22,041 nt of DNA from Rhodanobacteraceae bacterium (GTDB lineage Bacteria; Pseudomonadota; Gammaproteobacteria; Xanthomonadales; Rhodanobacteraceae), in NCBI GenBank assembly GCA_025924775.1, contig JAICHS010000009.1, positions 1-22,041 of the forward strand. The letters run 5' to 3'. The notes under the pieces are model-generated. The model was not told the origin of the DNA. It saw only the letters and a program-made list of their open reading frames with translations, and did no database searches. Position 1 is the stretch's first letter. Each line of letters starts with the position of its first letter. The position numbers were made by a program, and so were the translations under genes. This document shows positions 14,567-22,041 of the stretch, one piece after another.

Positions 14567-15514
14567 TCAATCGTGATAAGCCTGACGCGGAACGCGGGGT
14601 ACCCCCAACTCGCACTCCAGCGCCACGCGGTTCCATCCCGCCGTATTGGCCGCCGCCTCGTAGGTACTTTGCAGGAATTTCTGCAGGGCACCTTCCGGAT
14701 CGGGCGCCGTGCGGACCGCTTCGTAAGGCAGGATGAATTCACCCGCGCCTGCATGGAAGAACGCGCCATCCGGGTGCACCGGCTGGGTCCGGAAAGTTTC
14801 CGGTGTCGGATAGGCGTAGGAGTAGAAGGCCGCGTAGTCGACGGGGCCGCCACCCGGCCAGAACCCGGCACTGCTCACCTCGTGTGAATAGGCCTCGCGG
14901 GTCACGGCATCCGGCAGGTTGGGGATGCCACCGGGATGCGGCGGCGCCCCGCGTCCGGAAAACCGTGTGACGGCAAGATCGAAGCTGCCCCAGAAGAAGT
15001 GCACGGGACTCGACTTGCCCAGAAAGCTGGTCCGAAACCGTTTGAGGTTGCGGTCGGCCTGCAGCAGGACCCGCCAGAATCGCCGTGCATACTCCGCGTC
15101 GTAGGATGCGTGAACCATATCCTCGCGGAAGGGAATCGCATCGGGCAGTTCATTCGGGCTGCCGTGGATCGTGACAGGCATGCCGAGCTCGCCCAGTGCC
15201 ACCAACAGCGCGTTGTAAAACGCCGCCACGGACTGGGCCTTGAGCTTCACGCTGCGCCGGGCGCCATCATCGACCGTGATGAGCAAGAGGTGGTCGAGGA
15301 AATCAAAGTCGATCTGGAAGGTCCGCTCGTGGTATGGAATTGGCGAAGTGGTCAACCCGCGCGCCGTCAAATACAACGTGGTGTGCCAGGAATGACAGAG
15401 CCACGGTGCCTGCGCGACCCGCATCTGGCCGACGATCTGCGTCCACAGGTGCAGTGTCGTGCAGGTGTCTTTCCACGCACCGTAGGGAAGTTCCGGCCAG
15501 GCTTCGTGTTTCAT
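14567..15514 (-). CDS. DUF5996 family protein
   Basis: A 315-residue protein that begins MKHEAWPELPYGAWKDTCTT, followed by LHLWTQIVGQMRVAQAPW, HTTLYLTARGLTTSPIPY and FQIDFDFLDHLLLI, the conserved pattern of DUF5996. Further along are FWGSFDLAVTRFSGRGAP and PGGGPVDYAAFYSYAYPTPE. No signal peptide or transmembrane segment is evident, and the biochemical role of the family is unknown to me. The ATG at 15514 is strongly supported by GGAGG six bases upstream; the open frame extends beyond it without family sequence. The gene is divergent from the hydrolase-OsmC fusion across 283 bp, in which I saw no clear promoter, repeat or small gene. Confidence 0.85.
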   Translation of the reverse strand: MKHEAWPELPYGAWKDTCTTLHLWTQIVGQMRVAQAPWLCHSWHTTLYLTARGLTTSPIPYHERTFQIDFDFLDHLLLITVDDGARRSVKLKAQSVAAFYNALLVALGELGMPVTIHGSPNELPDAIPFREDMVHASYDAEYARRFWRVLLQADRNLKRFRTSFLGKSSPVHFFWGSFDLAVTRFSGRGAPPHPGGIPNLPDAVTREAYSHEVSSAGFWPGGGPVDYAAFYSYAYPTPETFRTQPVHPDGAFFHAGAGEFILPYEAVRTAPDPEGALQKFLQSTYEAAANTAGWNRVALECELGVPRVPRQAYHD

Positions 15515-15797
15515 TTTCCGCCTCCTCGAGGTCACACGGGACAGGTGGATCGCGAGCCGTGGCAATCCGTCACGTTGCCGGTCGCCACAGCAAACATCGT
15601 ATCCGTGACCGGGGCCATTCCCGATGCATGCTTCGTGATGCCTGCGTCGACCGGCGGATTGCTCGAATGCGATGACATCGAAGGTCGGGCTGCCGCCGGC
15701 GTAGTGTAGTCTGGCCCCCGTTGGCTCACGCCAAACTGCAGCCCTGCAAGGACTCCATCCCAGCTGCTTGCGCCCACCCGGAACCAGGCCCAAGACC

Positions 15798-17042
15798 ATG
15801 CCGACTCCCTCCATTACCCAGCGACTCGAATTCGTCGGTCATTCCGGCGCAAAACTGGCCGCGCGCCTGGACTTACCGGGCGGATCCATCCGCGCCTATG
15901 CGCTGTTTGCGCACTGCTTCACCTGCTCGAAGGACCTGTTGGCCGCACGTCGCATCGCCGCCGAACTTGCACGCGAAGGCATCGCGGTGATGCGCTTTGA
16001 TTTCACCGGGCTTGGCTCCAGCCAGGGTGAATTCGCGTCCACCAACTTTTCCTCCAATGTCGCAGACCTTGCGGCGGCAGCCGATTATCTGCGCGCACAT
16101 TACGCAGCGCCCGCGATCCTGATCGGGCATTCGCTGGGCGGCGCGGCCATGCTTGCGGTCGCCGGCTCGATCCCCGAAGCACGCGCGGTCGTTACCATTG
16201 GCGCACCGGCCGACACGCGCAACGTGCTGAAGCAATTCGGCAGCAGCATCGCGGCGATCGAGGCGGCCGGCGAAGCCGAGGTACAGCTTGGCGGGCGCAA
16301 GTTCACGATCAGGAAACAGTTTGTCGATGACGTACGGGAACAGACCCTCACCGAGGCCGTCGCGACGATGCGCAAGGCGTTGCTCGTAATGCATTCGCCG
16401 CTCGACGAGGTCGTCGGCATCGAACATGCGACCCGGATCTTCCAGGCCGCCAAGCACCCCAAGAGTTTTGTGTCGCTGGACACCGCGGACCACCTGTTGA
16501 CCAAGTCGGCGGACGCCAATTACGCGGCAAAGGTGATCGCGGGCTGGGCCGGGCGCTATGTGGGCGCCGATATCGCCAGGCAGGTCGAACCCGTCGCGTC
16601 GGTGCGGGTAGCGGAGACCGGCGAAGGCCGTTACCAGAACACGGTGCAGGCCGGCGCCTGGCAAGCGTTCGCCGATGAACCCGAAAGCGTGGGCGGCCTT
16701 GGTTCGGGCCCATCACCCTACGATTTCCTCGCGATTGCCCTGGGCGCCTGCACCTCGATCACGCTGCGCATGTACGCCGAACACAAACGGCTTGCGCTCG
16801 GGCGAATCCGGGTGGACGTTTCGCATGCAAAAGTGCACGCGAAGGATTGCGCGGAGTGCTCGGACGAAGAGCGCGCCAGCAACGCCCGGATCGACCGCTT
16901 CGAGCGCGTGATTTCCGTCACCGACCAGGTTTCTACAGAGATTCAAGGCAAGCTCGTCGAGATCGCCAACAAGTGCCCGGTACACCGCACGCTCGAGACG
17001 GGCGCCAAAGTGGTCACCCGTGTCGAGATGCCAAAGCCCTGA
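15798..17042 (+). CDS. Alpha/beta hydrolase fused to OsmC-family peroxidase domain
   Basis: A 414-residue two-domain protein. Residues 1-255 form an alpha/beta hydrolase: FAHCFTCSKD (37-46), GHSLGG with nucleophile S112 (110-115), and D203 and H232 as likely acid and base. Residues about 265-414 form an OsmC/Ohr-like domain: C318 in LGACTSITLRMYAEHK and C393 in NKCPVHRTLE are the paired reactive cysteines that reduce organic hydroperoxides with thiols. The same fusion is known in many proteobacteria, usually annotated as bifunctional hydrolase/OsmC; linking hydrolysis of an ester or peroxide-bearing lipid to peroxide removal is plausible but not shown here. The ATG at 15798 is chosen; the TTG at 15768 in frame is less likely. 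The ribosome site is weak. It converges with the FMN reductase gene. Confidence 0.9.
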   Translation: MPTPSITQRLEFVGHSGAKLAARLDLPGGSIRAYALFAHCFTCSKDLLAARRIAAELAREGIAVMRFDFTGLGSSQGEFASTNFSSNVADLAAAADYLRAHYAAPAILIGHSLGGAAMLAVAGSIPEARAVVTIGAPADTRNVLKQFGSSIAAIEAAGEAEVQLGGRKFTIRKQFVDDVREQTLTEAVATMRKALLVMHSPLDEVVGIEHATRIFQAAKHPKSFVSLDTADHLLTKSADANYAAKVIAGWAGRYVGADIARQVEPVASVRVAETGEGRYQNTVQAGAWQAFADEPESVGGLGSGPSPYDFLAIALGACTSITLRMYAEHKRLALGRIRVDVSHAKVHAKDCAECSDEERASNARIDRFERVISVTDQVSTEIQGKLVEIANKCPVHRTLETGAKVVTRVEMPKP

Positions 17043-17078
17043 CGACCGCCGCCAGCCTTCAGGCGCGGTGCGTCCGCA

Positions 17079-17648
17079 TCATGCCCGCATCGGCTTTAGT
17101 GCCCCGGCCCAGCGCCACAGCTCGTCCAGCATGGTGGTCGCTGCCGATTCGTTGTAGCGGTTGGCGGTGAACTGGCCAGTCTCCGCGTCGACCTGGCTTG
17201 CCACCATCGGCACCATGACGCTTTCCGGCATCGGCATCATCTTGAGCGTCGTGACGTGCAGGCGTTCCATTTGCGTTGCGCGCAAGCCACCCGACACGCC
17301 GCCATAACTCACGAAGCCGCACGGCTTGTAATTCCATTCGCGGTACACGTAATCGACCGCGTTCACGAATGTCGGCGGCGGGCTGTAGTTGTATTCGGGA
17401 GTCACGAACACATAAGCGTCGGCGGCGGCAACGAGCTTGCTCCAGCGCCTGGTGTGCTCGTGTTCGTACTGGGCTTTCGCCGGGTGCACGGGTTCGTCGT
17501 ACATCGGCAGATCGACCTCGGCAAGATCGACCATGCCCGCGTCGAATTTGCCGTGCCCGCGGGCGAAGTCCAGAAACCAGCGCGCGACGGACGGGCCGAC
17601 CCGCCCGGGCCGGGTGCTGCAGATGATGACGTGAAGTTTGAGGGGCAT
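17079..17648 (-). CDS. NADPH-dependent FMN reductase family flavoprotein
   Basis: A 189-residue flavodoxin-like protein. ICSTRPGRVGPSVARWF (9-25) is the phosphate-binding loop for FMN, VFVTPEYNYSPPPTFVNAVD (80-99) the family motif around the isoalloxazine, and CGFVSYGGVSGGLRA (110-124) the second flavin contact. Members reduce FMN, quinones, azo compounds or chromate with NAD(P)H. AGGAG lies 5 bases before the ATG at 17648. It is the last gene of a pirin-DoxX-reductase set on the minus strand, with a 79-bp gap after doxX that holds two strong palindromes. Two-electron quinone reduction in electrophile or oxidative defence is the likely role by context; the exact acceptor is unknown. Confidence 0.9.
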   Translation of the reverse strand: MPLKLHVIICSTRPGRVGPSVARWFLDFARGHGKFDAGMVDLAEVDLPMYDEPVHPAKAQYEHEHTRRWSKLVAAADAYVFVTPEYNYSPPPTFVNAVDYVYREWNYKPCGFVSYGGVSGGLRATQMERLHVTTLKMMPMPESVMVPMVASQVDAETGQFTANRYNESAATTMLDELWRWAGALKPMRA

Positions 17649-17665
17649 TTCGGCTCCTTGGGTTG

Positions 17666-17691
17666 GGGTTCGCAGCGATCGCTGCGAACCC
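17666..17691. repeat. 26-bp perfect palindrome upstream of the FMN reductase gene
   Basis: Uninterrupted dyad with arms GGGTTCGCAGCGA and TCGCTGCGAACCC, only 17 bases before the reductase start and just upstream of its AGGAG site. It could be an operator for a homodimeric regulator or a hairpin controlling read-through from doxX. Confidence 0.6.
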
Positions 17692-17699
17692 ACCGTACC

Positions 17700-17720
17700 G
17701 GCAGTGTGCGTGACACTGCC
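17700..17720. repeat. Second inverted repeat in the doxX-reductase gap
   Basis: Arms GGCAGTGT and ACACTGCC, 8 bp and perfect, with loop GCGTG, eight bases from the 26-bp palindrome and seven bases from the doxX stop. On the minus strand it is the first structure after doxX; no T tract follows, so a classical terminator is unlikely. Confidence 0.5.
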
Positions 17721-17727
17721 ACTTGAG

Positions 17728-18138
17728 TCACGCCGCCACCGCTTCCCCGGAGGCGCGGCGGGCAAGCCACGCGTCCAGGCTCCAGGCACCGGGGCCGTGC
17801 GCGGCAAGTACCAGGAAGCCGCCTGCCACGCCCAATTCCGCCAGCACCACGACCTGGTTGGCCGCGGTGACCGGCAGGTGGAAGAGCAGCAACGCGAGGA
17901 TGGTGAACCCGGCCAGCAGCAGCGACACGATCCGGGTATGCCAGCCGAGCAGCACCAGGATGCCGCCGCCGATCTCGAGCACGATCACGAGCGGCAGCAG
18001 CAGGCCCGGCACGCCGCCTGCGGCCATGTAAGCCTCCGTGCCCGCGTAGCCTCCGATTTTGCCGAAGCCGGAAATCACGAACAGCAGGACCAGAAACAGC
18101 CGGCCGAGCAGATCGGAACCGTTGGTGAGCGTTTTCAT
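17728..18138 (-). CDS. DoxX-family membrane protein
   Basis: A 136-residue protein with four hydrophobic helices (about 9-28, 45-68, 72-93, 98-115). The start GSDLLGRLFLVLLFVISGFGKIGGYAGT is the DoxX signature, in which helix 1 is followed by SGFGK, and EIGGGILVLLGWHTR is the helix 2 to 3 link. DoxX proteins occur in membrane redox systems, and in mycobacteria one acts in a membrane oxidoreductase complex with superoxide dismutase and a thiol protein. GGAGG lies 6 bases before the ATG at 18138. It is the middle gene of the pirin-DoxX-reductase set, 46 bp after pirin, and probably co-transcribed. Its partner and electron path are unknown. Confidence 0.9.
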   Translation of the reverse strand: MKTLTNGSDLLGRLFLVLLFVISGFGKIGGYAGTEAYMAAGGVPGLLLPLVIVLEIGGGILVLLGWHTRIVSLLLAGFTILALLLFHLPVTAANQVVVLAELGVAGGFLVLAAHGPGAWSLDAWLARRASGEAVAA

Positions 18139-18184
18139 GTGGAACCTCCAGTTGTGGGATTGAGGTGATGACGGTGTCGCCGGC

Positions 18185-18895
18185 TCACTGCGCCGGCGCG
18201 AGATCGAACAACAACACTTCGCTGGGCGCGATGGCCCGGATGGCCAAAGCCTCGGGGGCGGCGATCCAGGACGCCGCATCACCCGCCTGCAGATCGCGGC
18301 CGTCCACCTGGACGTGGCCCTTGGCAACGTGCAGCCACAGCGAGCGCCCAGCATCCGGGCGGAACGAAACACCCGCGTTCGGCGATATCCGGCCCGCAAA
18401 GAGATTCACGTCCTGATGCACCTTGACGGACCCGTCGCGGCCGTCATGCGACGCGATCAGATGCAAACGGCCCTCGAGGTCCACGGGCGCAAACGCACGC
18501 TGCTCGTAAGATGGCGCGAGCCCTTCGCGCTCAGGCAACAGCCAGATCTGGAGGAAGTGTACGGGTTCGACCGCGGATGCATTGAACTCCGAGTGCGTGA
18601 CCCCGGTCCCCGCGCTCATGCGCTGCAATTCGCCCGGACGTATCACGCCGTGCGTGCCCATGCTGTCCTTGTGTTCCAGCGCGCCGTCGAGCACCCACGA
18701 CAGGATCTCCATGTCGCGGTGTGAATGCGTGCCAAACCCCTTGGCCGGCTTGACCCGGTCTTCGTTGATGACGCGCAGGGTGCCGAAGCCCATGTGGGCC
18801 GGGTCGTAGTAGTTGCTGAAAGAGAAGGTGTGGCGGCTGTCGAGCCAACCCATCTGGGACTGGCCACGTTCGGCGGCGGATCGGATGGCGTTCAT
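18185..18895 (-). CDS. Pirin-family bicupin (YhhW-like quercetinase type)
   Basis: A 236-residue bicupin with the complete pirin metal site: H57 and H59 in GTHSHRDMEILSWV, H101 and E103 in GVTHSEFN. The numbering coincides with E. coli YhhW, which binds a divalent metal and shows quercetin 2,3-dioxygenase activity in vitro. MGFGTLRVINEDRVKPAKGF (35-54) and the C-terminal DLFAGR/SLWLHVAKG-type strands complete the fold. GGGAG stands 8 bases before the ATG at 18895. It is the first gene of a cassette with doxX and an FMN reductase, divergent from a LysR regulator; the arrangement suggests induction by a quinone or other electrophile. The physiological substrate is unknown. Confidence 0.92.
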   Translation of the reverse strand: MNAIRSAAERGQSQMGWLDSRHTFSFSNYYDPAHMGFGTLRVINEDRVKPAKGFGTHSHRDMEILSWVLDGALEHKDSMGTHGVIRPGELQRMSAGTGVTHSEFNASAVEPVHFLQIWLLPEREGLAPSYEQRAFAPVDLEGRLHLIASHDGRDGSVKVHQDVNLFAGRISPNAGVSFRPDAGRSLWLHVAKGHVQVDGRDLQAGDAASWIAAPEALAIRAIAPSEVLLFDLAPAQ

Positions 18896-18972
18896 GACTG
18901 GAACTCCCGTTGCGGTATGCACGTACCTTATTTGCCGGCCGCAAACCTGGGTAGACTCGCTGCGTCGAACCC

Positions 18973-18995
18973 GGTGTTCGGAAAAACCGAACACC
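18973..18995. promoter_or_regulatory. LysR-type binding dyad between lysR and pirin
   Basis: Arms GGTGTTCGG and CCGAACACC, 9 bp and perfect, with an AAAAA centre. Inside it TCGGAAAAACCGA fits the T-N11-A rule for LysR regulators. It lies 22 bases before the lysR ATG at 19018 and 77 bases before the pirin ATG, placed for autoregulation and activation of the divergent cassette. Confidence 0.65.
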
Positions 18996-19017
18996 CGATC
19001 GCATGGGGTACCCATCC

Positions 19018-19950
19018 ATGGACTACAACCTGGCTGACATCCGCGCGTTCGTGCAGGTGGTCGATGACGGCAGCATCACCACCGCCGCGGTCCGCCTGGG
19101 TGTCGCGAAATCGAGCCTCAGCGCGCGGATCATGCATCTCGAGCAAGCGCTGCACACGCAGTTGTTGCAGCGTTCCGCCCACGGCACGGCAGTGACGGAC
19201 GCCGGGCGGCGCTTCCACGCGCGGATGGTCGAGCTGCTGGGCGACATCCAGCAGGCCGCGGACGAGGCCGCCGGTGGCGACGGCGCGCTCGCTGGCAACC
19301 TGCGGATCACGGCGCCGGTGACCTTCGGCGCGCAATACCTGGGCCGCGCCGTGTTCGAGTTCGTGGCGCGCCATCCGGATCTCGCGATCACGCTGAACCT
19401 CGAAGACCGCTACGTCGACCTCGCGAGCGAAGGCTTCGATCTGGGCATCCGGATCGGGCGCCTGGCGGACTCGTCGCTGATGGCGCGGCGCATCGCGCGC
19501 AGCCCGCGCGTGCTTTGCTGCAGTCCGGCGTACGCGGCGTCGCACGCGCTACCGAAGCGGATCGAAGACATCCAGCAGCATCCGTGCATCGCGTATGGCA
19601 ATACAAGCTCGACACCGTTCTGGCAGTTCGCACCCGCGCGTCGCGGCGGCGAGCCGCGCCAGGTCGCCGTCCGTGGCCGCGTCTATACCAACAGCGGCGA
19701 GGGCATGCGCGATGCGGCCACGGCGGGGCTCGGCCTCGCCATCCTTCCGCTGTTCATCGCCGGGCCTGCGCTTGCGGCGGGGCAATTGCAGGTCGTGCTG
19801 CCACGCACGCCGCCCACCGAGGATGCGATCCACGCCGTCTATCCGCCAACGCGCTACGTCAGCCGTGCCGTGCGCCAGTTGATCGACGCACTCGTGGATC
19901 GTTTCCGTACGTTCGAATGGTCAAGGTGGACCAGGACGACCAGTCCATGA
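19018..19950 (+). CDS. LysR-family transcriptional regulator of the pirin-DoxX-reductase cassette
   Basis: A 310-residue protein with an N-terminal winged helix-turn-helix: MDYNLADIRAFVQVVDDGSI, then TTAAVRLGVAKSSLSARIMH and LEQALHTQLLQRS (41-53), and a linker helix to about residue 90. The rest is a periplasmic-binding-like effector domain: LRITAPVTFGAQYLG, DLASEGFDLGIRIGRLADSS and DAATAGLGLAILPLF. It is the subgroup in which the effector domain begins with TAPVTFG, common among regulators of redox and drug-response genes. The ATG at 19003 is also in frame; I prefer 19018 because MDYNL is a usual start. No strong ribosome site for either. The gene diverges from pirin across a strong dyad, so local control of the cassette is likely; the effector is unknown. 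Confidence 0.88.
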   Translation: MDYNLADIRAFVQVVDDGSITTAAVRLGVAKSSLSARIMHLEQALHTQLLQRSAHGTAVTDAGRRFHARMVELLGDIQQAADEAAGGDGALAGNLRITAPVTFGAQYLGRAVFEFVARHPDLAITLNLEDRYVDLASEGFDLGIRIGRLADSSLMARRIARSPRVLCCSPAYAASHALPKRIEDIQQHPCIAYGNTSSTPFWQFAPARRGGEPRQVAVRGRVYTNSGEGMRDAATAGLGLAILPLFIAGPALAAGQLQVVLPRTPPTEDAIHAVYPPTRYVSRAVRQLIDALVDRFRTFEWSRWTRTTSP

Positions 19951-19973
19951 CCGCGGCTCGTCTTGCGGTGGAG

Positions 19974-19993
19974 GGCTCGCTCAAACGCGAGCC
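19974..19993 (+). terminator. Hairpin after lysR
   Basis: Arms GGCTCGC and GCGAGCC (7 bp) with loop TCAAAC, 23 bases after the lysR stop. No T tract follows, so termination is only possible. The rest of the 274-bp gap to the next gene holds small dyads, such as ATCCGG-TAC-CCGGAT at 20127-20141, and no recognisable gene. Confidence 0.32.
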
Positions 19994-20224
19994 GAATGGG
20001 CGCAGGGACGGCAGAGCCGACGGTGGATGAGCCCCTGATGTGCTGAAGCTACGCGTCGCGGGCACCGGCGCGTGCAATCAGCTTCGGCTGTCTGCGGCAC
20101 TCAGCGTCAAATCCGGGACGCCGCGTATCCGGTACCCGGATCCGCACGGCCGCACCCCTGCCTTTTGACCCATGCTCGCGCGGATACGAGGGCTATCATG
20201 ACGCGATTGTCAGGAGGGTCGCCC

Positions 20225-22041
20225 ATGTCCGTTTCCCGCTTTGCGGCGCTTGCTGCTTCCTTCGCACTCGCGCTGCCCGCCGCAACCTTGGCGACACCCG
20301 CTGTCGCAACCGCAACGCCCGCGGCAGCCGGCACGCAAACACTGCCCTTCGGCGCGCTGCACTGGCGCCTGATCGGGCCATTCCGTGCGGGTCGCACGCT
20401 GGCGGTTACGGGTGTGCCGGGGCAGCCGAACCACTTCTACATGGGCGCGGTGGACGGCGGCGTGTGGGAAACGCGCGATGCCGGCCGGACCTGGCAACCG
20501 ATCTTCGATGCCGAGGCCGTCGGCTCGATCGGCGCGATCGCGGTGGCGCCGTCCGCGCCGAACATCCTCTACGTCGGCACCGGCGAGTCCGACATGCGCT
20601 CGGACATCGCCCAGGGCGATGGCAGGTACAAGTCCGTCGATGGCGGCAAGACCTGGGCGCACATCGGCCTCGCCGACACTCGGCAGATCGCGATGATCCG
20701 GGTCGATCCGCACAACCCGAATCGCCTGTTCGTGGCGGCACTGGGCCATCCCTACGGGCCGAACGCCGAACGCGGCGTGTTCCGCTCGCTGGATGGCGGC
20801 AAGAGCTGGAAGAAAGTGCTCGGCCCCAACGCCGACACCGGTGCGATCGACCTGATCTTCAAACCCGGCGACGCCAACGTGATCTACGCGTCGCTGTGGC
20901 AGACGCGGCGCCCACCGTGGAACGTGTACCCGCCTTCCAGCGGACCCGGCAGCGGCTTGTACAAATCCACCGATGGCGGCACCACGTGGACGCACATCGA
21001 GGGCCACGGCTTTCCATCCAAGGATTTGGGCCGCATCGGCATCGCGATTTCCGCCGCCGCGCCCGACCGCATCTACGCGATCGCCGATGCCGCGGAAGGC
21101 GGCCTGTACCGCTCCGACGACGCCGGCAAGACCTGGAACAAGATGACCGGCGACCCGCGCATCTGGCAGCGCGGCTGGTATTTCGGCCAGATCACCGCCG
21201 ACCCGAAGAACCCCGACCGCATCTACGCAATGAACACCATCGAGCTGCGTTCTGACGATGGCGGCAAGCACTTTGTGCCGGTGCTGGGCGACCCGACCGG
21301 CGACGACTACCACGAACTGTGGATCGCCCCCAACGACCCGGACCGCCAGATCATGGGCGTGGACCAGGGCGCGATCATCACCACCAACGGCGGCAAGACG
21401 TGGTCCTCCTGGTACAACCAGCCGACCGCGCAGATGTACCACGTCAGCGTGGACAACCGCTTTCCGTACCGCGTGTACGGCGCGCAGCAGGATTCGGGCG
21501 CAGCCGCGGTGCCCAGCCGTTCGGCGTACTACCCCACCATCAACATGCAGCAGTTCCACGAGGTCACCGCGGGTGGCGAATCCGGCATGATCGCACCCGA
21601 CCCGAAGGATCCCGACATCGTCTATGGCGGCACGGTGGAGAAGCTGGACCTCAAGACCCAGCAGACGCGCAACGTCGACCCGACCCTGGCCGACCCCGAC
21701 ATCTATCGCCACACCTGGACGCTGCCGCTGGCCTTCAACGCGGCCGACCATTCGACCCTGTACTTCGGCAACCAGCGGTTGTGGCAAACCACCGATGGCG
21801 GCGGACACTGGACCGCGATCAGCCCCGACCTGTCGCGGCCCGATCCGGGCGTGCCCGCCAACCTCGACGCCTCCAGCATCGCCGACAACCTCGGTCAGGG
21901 GCCGCGCCGCGGCGTGGTGTACGCGGTCGGTTCCTCGCCACTGGATCGCAACCTGCTGTGGGCCGGCACCGACGACGGCCTCATCTGGTGCACCCGCGAT
22001 GCTGGCGCACACTGGAGCAACGTCACGCCGAAGCAGCTCAC
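20225..22041 (+). CDS. Secreted Asp-box (BNR, sortilin-like) beta-propeller protein, partial
   Basis: The reading from the ATG at 20225 stays open to the window end, giving 605 residues; relatives are about 1,000-1,100 long, so just over half is seen. A perfect AGGAGG lies 7 bases upstream. Residues 1-28 form a signal peptide ending near TPAVA, so the protein is exported. Nine Asp-box motifs (S/T-x-D-x-G-x-T-W type) occur at 83-90, 137-144, 188-195, 248-255, 297-304, 343-350, 386-393, 522-529 and 590-597, spaced like the blades of one or two propellers as in the VPS10/sortilin and BNR glycosidase-like families. Databases often call it glycosyl hydrolase, but no catalytic residues can be named. 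It is separated from lysR by 274 bp and is probably an independent unit. Confidence 0.88.
   Translation, partial: MSVSRFAALAASFALALPAATLATPAVATATPAAAGTQTLPFGALHWRLIGPFRAGRTLAVTGVPGQPNHFYMGAVDGGVWETRDAGRTWQPIFDAEAVGSIGAIAVAPSAPNILYVGTGESDMRSDIAQGDGRYKSVDGGKTWAHIGLADTRQIAMIRVDPHNPNRLFVAALGHPYGPNAERGVFRSLDGGKSWKKVLGPNADTGAIDLIFKPGDANVIYASLWQTRRPPWNVYPPSSGPGSGLYKSTDGGTTWTHIEGHGFPSKDLGRIGIAISAAAPDRIYAIADAAEGGLYRSDDAGKTWNKMTGDPRIWQRGWYFGQITADPKNPDRIYAMNTIELRSDDGGKHFVPVLGDPTGDDYHELWIAPNDPDRQIMGVDQGAIITTNGGKTWSSWYNQPTAQMYHVSVDNRFPYRVYGAQQDSGAAAVPSRSAYYPTINMQQFHEVTAGGESGMIAPDPKDPDIVYGGTVEKLDLKTQQTRNVDPTLADPDIYRHTWTLPLAFNAADHSTLYFGNQRLWQTTDGGGHWTAISPDLSRPDPGVPANLDASSIADNLGQGPRRGVVYAVGSSPLDRNLLWAGTDDGLIWCTRDAGAHWSNVTPKQL

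Noticed and set aside
20210..22012. A 600-codon open frame on the minus strand
   Set aside because: It is antisense to the Asp-box protein, whose signal peptide, repeats and ribosome site are clear. The minus-strand product has no family-like motif and reflects high GC.
1..22041. CRISPR array, tRNA or rRNA genes, insertion sequences
   Set aside because: No spaced direct repeats, no tRNA-like cloverleaf or rRNA sequence, and no transposase frame were recognised on either strand. Weak or degenerate cases could be missed by eye.

Overview
This 22 kb window is GC-rich, gene-dense bacterial chromosome. It probably comes from a gammaproteobacterium of the order Lysobacterales (Xanthomonadales; Rhodanobacter/Xanthomonas-like). 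That is an inference from gene content: an alpha/beta-type E1 pair, tryptophan dioxygenase, a homogentisate cluster and a four-cysteine Fnr. No rRNA, tRNA, CRISPR array or transposase gene was seen.

Layout. (1) 1-1745, minus strand: E1 alpha and beta subunits of a thiamine-diphosphate 2-oxoacid dehydrogenase, beta cut by the window edge. (2) 1988-4421, plus: tryptophan 2,3-dioxygenase and a divergent POT-family transporter. (3) 4414-8593: a MarR regulator diverging from hppD-hmgA-fahA, which carries 4-hydroxyphenylpyruvate to fumarate and acetoacetate except for the maleylacetoacetate isomerase, which is not here. The shared marR/hppD control region is compact: two overlapping promoters around one palindrome, with marR probably leaderless. 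(4) 8721-10080: an Fnr-type oxygen sensor and a SirB2-like membrane protein. (5) 10091-13272: a fatty-acid-desaturase-family protein diverging from a translationally coupled pair, an arginase-fold protein and a FemAB/GNAT-like acyltransferase. This is the least explained functional unit. (6) 13273-14566: a decay zone with a frameshifted pirin relic, an intact small UBP-type zinc-finger gene, a catalase relic with a large internal deletion, and a short element with imperfect terminal inverted repeats. (7) 14567-17042: a DUF5996-family gene and an alpha/beta hydrolase-OsmC fusion. (8) 17079-19950: a pirin-DoxX-FMN reductase cassette on the minus strand, diverging from a LysR regulator, with a clear T-N11-A dyad between them and two back-to-back palindromes before the reductase gene. 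(9) 20225 to the end: a secreted Asp-box (BNR) beta-propeller protein, cut by the window edge.

Two themes stand out. The left half is oxygen-dependent aromatic amino acid breakdown: three dioxygenases next to an oxygen sensor. The right half is redox and electrophile defence: OsmC, FMN reductase, DoxX, pirin, and the remains of a catalase and a second pirin. Start codons were chosen by Shine-Dalgarno position and family length. Functions rest on motif recognition from memory, not on database searches.
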